DNA from: Niastella koreensis GR20-10 | Lineage (GTDB): Bacteria; Bacteroidota; Bacteroidia; Chitinophagales; Chitinophagaceae | Assembly: GCF_000246855.1 (NCBI RefSeq) | Contig: NC_016609.1 | Coordinates: 8,134,744 to 8,198,743, forward strand | Reading direction: 5' to 3' | Length of the DNA stretch: 64,000 nucleotides | Shown here: positions 62,064 to 64,000 of the stretch, one piece after another | Layout of the letters: each line of letters begins with the position of its first letter | Position numbering within the stretch: the stretch's first letter is position 1 | The notes under the pieces: generated by a model | Told to the model about the DNA's origin: nothing | The model's input: only the letters and a program-made list of their open reading frames with translations | Database searches by the model: none | Program-made: the position numbers and the translations under genes

Positions 62064-62753
62064 ATGATATTAAGCATAGATACAGCTACCGATCAGGCGA
62101 GTGTAACCATAGCAGAAAATGGCGAAGTAATAGGTACATTTACCAATGATAATCAGAAAGATCATGCAGCCTGGGTACAGGTGGCGATAAACGATTTATT
62201 ACAGCAAAAAGGTGTGAGCATGCAGCAGCTGCAAGCCATCGCTATAACTGCAGGCCCCGGCTCTTATACAGGCTTGCGTGTAGGTATGGCAACAGCCAAA
62301 GGCTTATGCTTTGCACTACAAATACCGCTCATAACAATTAATACCCTGCAGGTAATGGCTTATGCAGCCATCGATCAACTGGGTAGTGATGTATTAAATA
62401 TGGAGCCGCCGCTGTGTTATTGCCCAATGATAGATGCACGCCGTATGGAAGTGTTCACTGCAGTGTATGATGATAAATTGGAGGAGATCATATCCCCTAA
62501 AGCGGTGATACTTGAAGAATTAAGTTTTAAAGATGAGTTAAATAACCGATCGTTGGTATGCTTTGGAAATGGCAGTCTAAAGTGGAAAAATGTGAGCAGG
62601 TATCCTAACGTTCTATTTATAGAGGAAAAAATTGATATTGCTAAATCCCTTGCTAAACTCGCGACCAGCTTACATTTGAAGCAGAATTTTGCCAACTTGG
62701 CGTACACTGAGCCCGTTTATCTAAAAGAATTTTACACTTATATCAAAAAATGA
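62064..62753 (+). CDS. tsaB: tRNA t6A synthesis protein TsaB
   Basis: A 229-residue ASKHA-fold protein needed, with TsaC, TsaD and TsaE, for threonylcarbamoyladenosine at position 37 of ANN-decoding tRNAs. The phosphate-type loop ILSIDTATDQASV and AITAGPGSYTGLRVGMATAKGL are diagnostic. ATG 62064 is chosen; a long in-frame extension upstream lies entirely in repeat sequence. A TACTTTTA promoter-like sequence lies about 10 bases before it. Confidence 0.94.
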   Translation: MILSIDTATDQASVTIAENGEVIGTFTNDNQKDHAAWVQVAINDLLQQKGVSMQQLQAIAITAGPGSYTGLRVGMATAKGLCFALQIPLITINTLQVMAYAAIDQLGSDVLNMEPPLCYCPMIDARRMEVFTAVYDDKLEEIISPKAVILEELSFKDELNNRSLVCFGNGSLKWKNVSRYPNVLFIEEKIDIAKSLAKLATSLHLKQNFANLAYTEPVYLKEFYTYIKK

Positions 62754-62803
62754 CCAAATGAAACTTTTATCCGCCTTTGCTCCCTAGCATATATTTTTTC
62801 TTG

Positions 62804-62811
62804 TAAATTTG
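62804..62811 (+). promoter_or_regulatory. -7 promoter element (TAAATTTG)
   Basis: Exact TAnnTTTG match before the ArsR-type regulator. Confidence 0.5.
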
Positions 62812-62858
62812 ATCTTTAGCGTTATCCTATTAAATATCTTAAAAGCTCTGATGTGCAC

Positions 62859-63206
62859 ATGAACGTAACAACCAATTACTCCATGGTCTTAAATGCAGAT
62901 GGTGGGGATGGTGAATCGGTAAAAGTTGACTTCCTGAACCTGAAAAAGGCGGCGATGATACTTCGGGCCTTGAACCACAAGCTGCGTCAACAGATCGTTA
63001 AACTGATCGATGAGAACAAGCGTCTTACCGTGACGGAGATCTATGTACGTCTGCGGTTGGAACAGTCCGTTGCTTCCCAGCACCTCGCCATTTTACGTAG
63101 AGCAGGAATCGTGAAAACTGACCGGGATGGTAAATTCATTTACTATTCTGTTAACAGCTCACGGGTTGCTCATATCATGAAATGCGTGGACGACCTCAAC
63201 ATCTGA
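62859..63206 (+). CDS. ArsR-family winged-helix regulator
   Basis: A 115-residue helix-turn-helix protein. The DNA-binding helix pair is VTEIYVRLRLEQSVASQHLAILRRAGIV, followed by the wing DRDGKFIYYSVN. One Cys near the end (MKCVDDL) is the only thiol, so a classical metal site is not evident. It is directly upstream of an MBL hydrolase of the persulfide-dioxygenase/rhodanese type; ArsR-like repressors of the BigR/SqrR group control such genes, but those use two Cys. A GTG at 62853 could extend it by two residues. Confidence 0.85.
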   Translation: MNVTTNYSMVLNADGGDGESVKVDFLNLKKAAMILRALNHKLRQQIVKLIDENKRLTVTEIYVRLRLEQSVASQHLAILRRAGIVKTDRDGKFIYYSVNSSRVAHIMKCVDDLNI

Positions 63207-63233
63207 TAAGACGGAGACATCAAATTTGTAAAA

Positions 63234-63271
63234 CAGGTAACCTGTAGCTCAAAAGGCTACGGGTTAACTTG
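63234..63271. promoter_or_regulatory. palindromic candidate operator upstream of MBL gene
   Basis: A perfect 12-bp palindrome ACAGGTACCTGT (63234-63245) plus an imperfect longer repeat (CTGTAGC ... GCTACGGGTTAAC), all just upstream of a TACCTTTG promoter. Its place between an ArsR-type regulator and the next gene suggests an operator. Confidence 0.45.
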
Positions 63272-63279
63272 TTATGGTA

Positions 63280-63287
63280 TACCTTTG
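63280..63287 (+). promoter_or_regulatory. -7 promoter element (TACCTTTG)
   Basis: Exact TAnnTTTG match 17 bases before the MBL gene ATG. Confidence 0.55.
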
Positions 63288-63304
63288 CACCAAAATAAGA
63301 CTAC

Positions 63305-64000
63305 ATGTTTATTAAGCAACTGTATACCGGCTGTTTGAGTGAAGCAGCCTATTACATTGAAAGTGATGGCGTTGCGGCCATTGTTGACCCCCTCAGGGAC
63401 ATTGACAGTTATCTTCAGCTTGCCCGGGAACGGAATGCTGAGATCAAATACATTTTTGAAACCCATTTTCACGCCGACTTTGTAAGCGGCCACCTCGATC
63501 TGCAAAAAGCAACCGGTGCGCCCATTGTTTACGGTCCTAAAACCGAGACCAATTTTCCCATTCACCTGGCAAAAGACGGTGAAAGCTTTCCTTTAGGCAA
63601 GGCTTCCATTGAGGTACTGCATACCCCCGGCCATACGGTGGAAAGCACCTGTTACCTGTTACGTGATGAGAACGGGAAAGCCCATGCCGTATTTACCGGT
63701 GATACTTTATTTGTAGGCGAAGTAGGCCGGCCCGACCTGAGCAGCGGTAATCTGGATAAGTACGAACTGGCATCCATGCTGTTCGATTCCTTAACGCAAA
63801 AGATTGCCACCCTGCCCGATGATGTAGTGGTATACCCGGCCCATGGACCTGGCAGCAACTGCGGCAAAAACCTGGGCCCCGCCACTACAAGCACCATCGG
63901 CGAAGAAAAGCAAAACAACTATGCCCTGCAGCCCCAAACGATGGATGAGTTCATAAAGGCCGTATTAGCCGATTTACCGGCCGCTCCATTGTACTTTCCC
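63305..64000 (+). CDS. MBL-fold hydrolase, persulfide dioxygenase-like (cut by window end)
   Basis: The first 232 residues of a metallo-beta-lactamase-fold protein; the frame is open to the window end. Metal motif THFHADFVSGH (His54, His56, Asp58), TPGHTVEST, FTGDTLFVGEVGRPDL and YPAHGPGS match the ETHE1/BlhA-type group, which often continues into rhodanese domains and handles glutathione persulfide or related sulfur species. The usual His after the Asp is Phe59, a common variant in the rhodanese-fused subgroup. Regulated probably by the upstream ArsR-type protein. Confidence 0.9.
   Translation, partial: MFIKQLYTGCLSEAAYYIESDGVAAIVDPLRDIDSYLQLARERNAEIKYIFETHFHADFVSGHLDLQKATGAPIVYGPKTETNFPIHLAKDGESFPLGKASIEVLHTPGHTVESTCYLLRDENGKAHAVFTGDTLFVGEVGRPDLSSGNLDKYELASMLFDSLTQKIATLPDDVVVYPAHGPGSNCGKNLGPATTSTIGEEKQNNYALQPQTMDEFIKAVLADLPAAPLYFP

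Overview
The window looks like a chromosomal segment of a gliding-type Bacteroidota, most likely family Chitinophagaceae (Niastella/Chitinophaga-like; inferred from the gene set, not tested by phylogeny). The supporting signs are two gliding-motility genes (gldH, gldA), a BatD-like gene, a Kdo/lipid-A type LpxD, LytTR two-component systems with a propeller-type sensor, PorT-like barrels behind ECF sigma factors, and promoters with the Bacteroidota -7 motif TAnnTTTG. I see no rRNA, tRNA, phage, transposase or CRISPR array. Most genes are housekeeping and both strands are used in short operons.

Layout. 1-2.8 kb: CPBP protease end, cdsA, a lipoprotein and psd (phospholipid synthesis). 2.8-11.9 kb: YjjG-like phosphatase, SDR, BatD-like protein, a gldH-histidine kinase-response regulator operon, yicC, an RluE-like pseudouridine synthase, lpxD. 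12-20 kb: LytTR two-component pair, surface protein, two NAD(P) enzymes, pheS. 20-33 kb: arginase-like protein with a damaged metal site, PBP4, an ECF sigma factor with a large TM/beta-barrel partner, mutL, a GH3-serine hydrolase fusion, DinB, and a 2-oxoacid:ferredoxin oxidoreductase alpha subunit with no adjacent beta subunit.

33-41 kb is the most unusual part. A tightly packed minus-strand operon encodes, in order of transcription, a beta-propeller lipoprotein, a 1216-residue exported metallophosphoesterase / kinase-like / Omp85-barrel fusion, an HD-domain protein whose C-terminus resembles the Pycsar effector transmembrane domain (PycTM), and a membrane class III nucleotide cyclase. The last two form a Pycsar-like cyclase-effector pair with an HD hydrolase built into the effector.

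41-54 kb: nth, small proteins, ftsB-eno, DUF4259 protein, gldA, a carbonic anhydrase-SulP bicarbonate module, an MFS transporter pair, acs, a degraded ORF, and a possible non-coding RNA locus. 54-64 kb: L,D-transpeptidase, a split sigma/anti-sigma/barrel operon (compare the fused version at 23-25 kb), kbl, a TPR/HExxH membrane pair, RidA, a nucleotide-site-less 3-hydroxyacyl-CoA dehydrogenase, tsaB, and an ArsR-MBL sulfur-type module cut by the window end.

A second theme is repeats. Many spacers are filled with degenerate short tandem words (CTTGCAGCTTG, GCCGATTGCC, CTGAAAACTG, GTTACCGGTT types). In several places the same words lie inside reading frames: they encode the lipoprotein signal peptides of GldH and PBP4, part of the MutL linker, and the last residues of BatD and the 3HCDH-like protein. 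A separate inverted-repeat family (AGACCTGTCAGGTGCA ... TGCACCTGACAGGTCT) sits behind stop codons as long-stem terminators.
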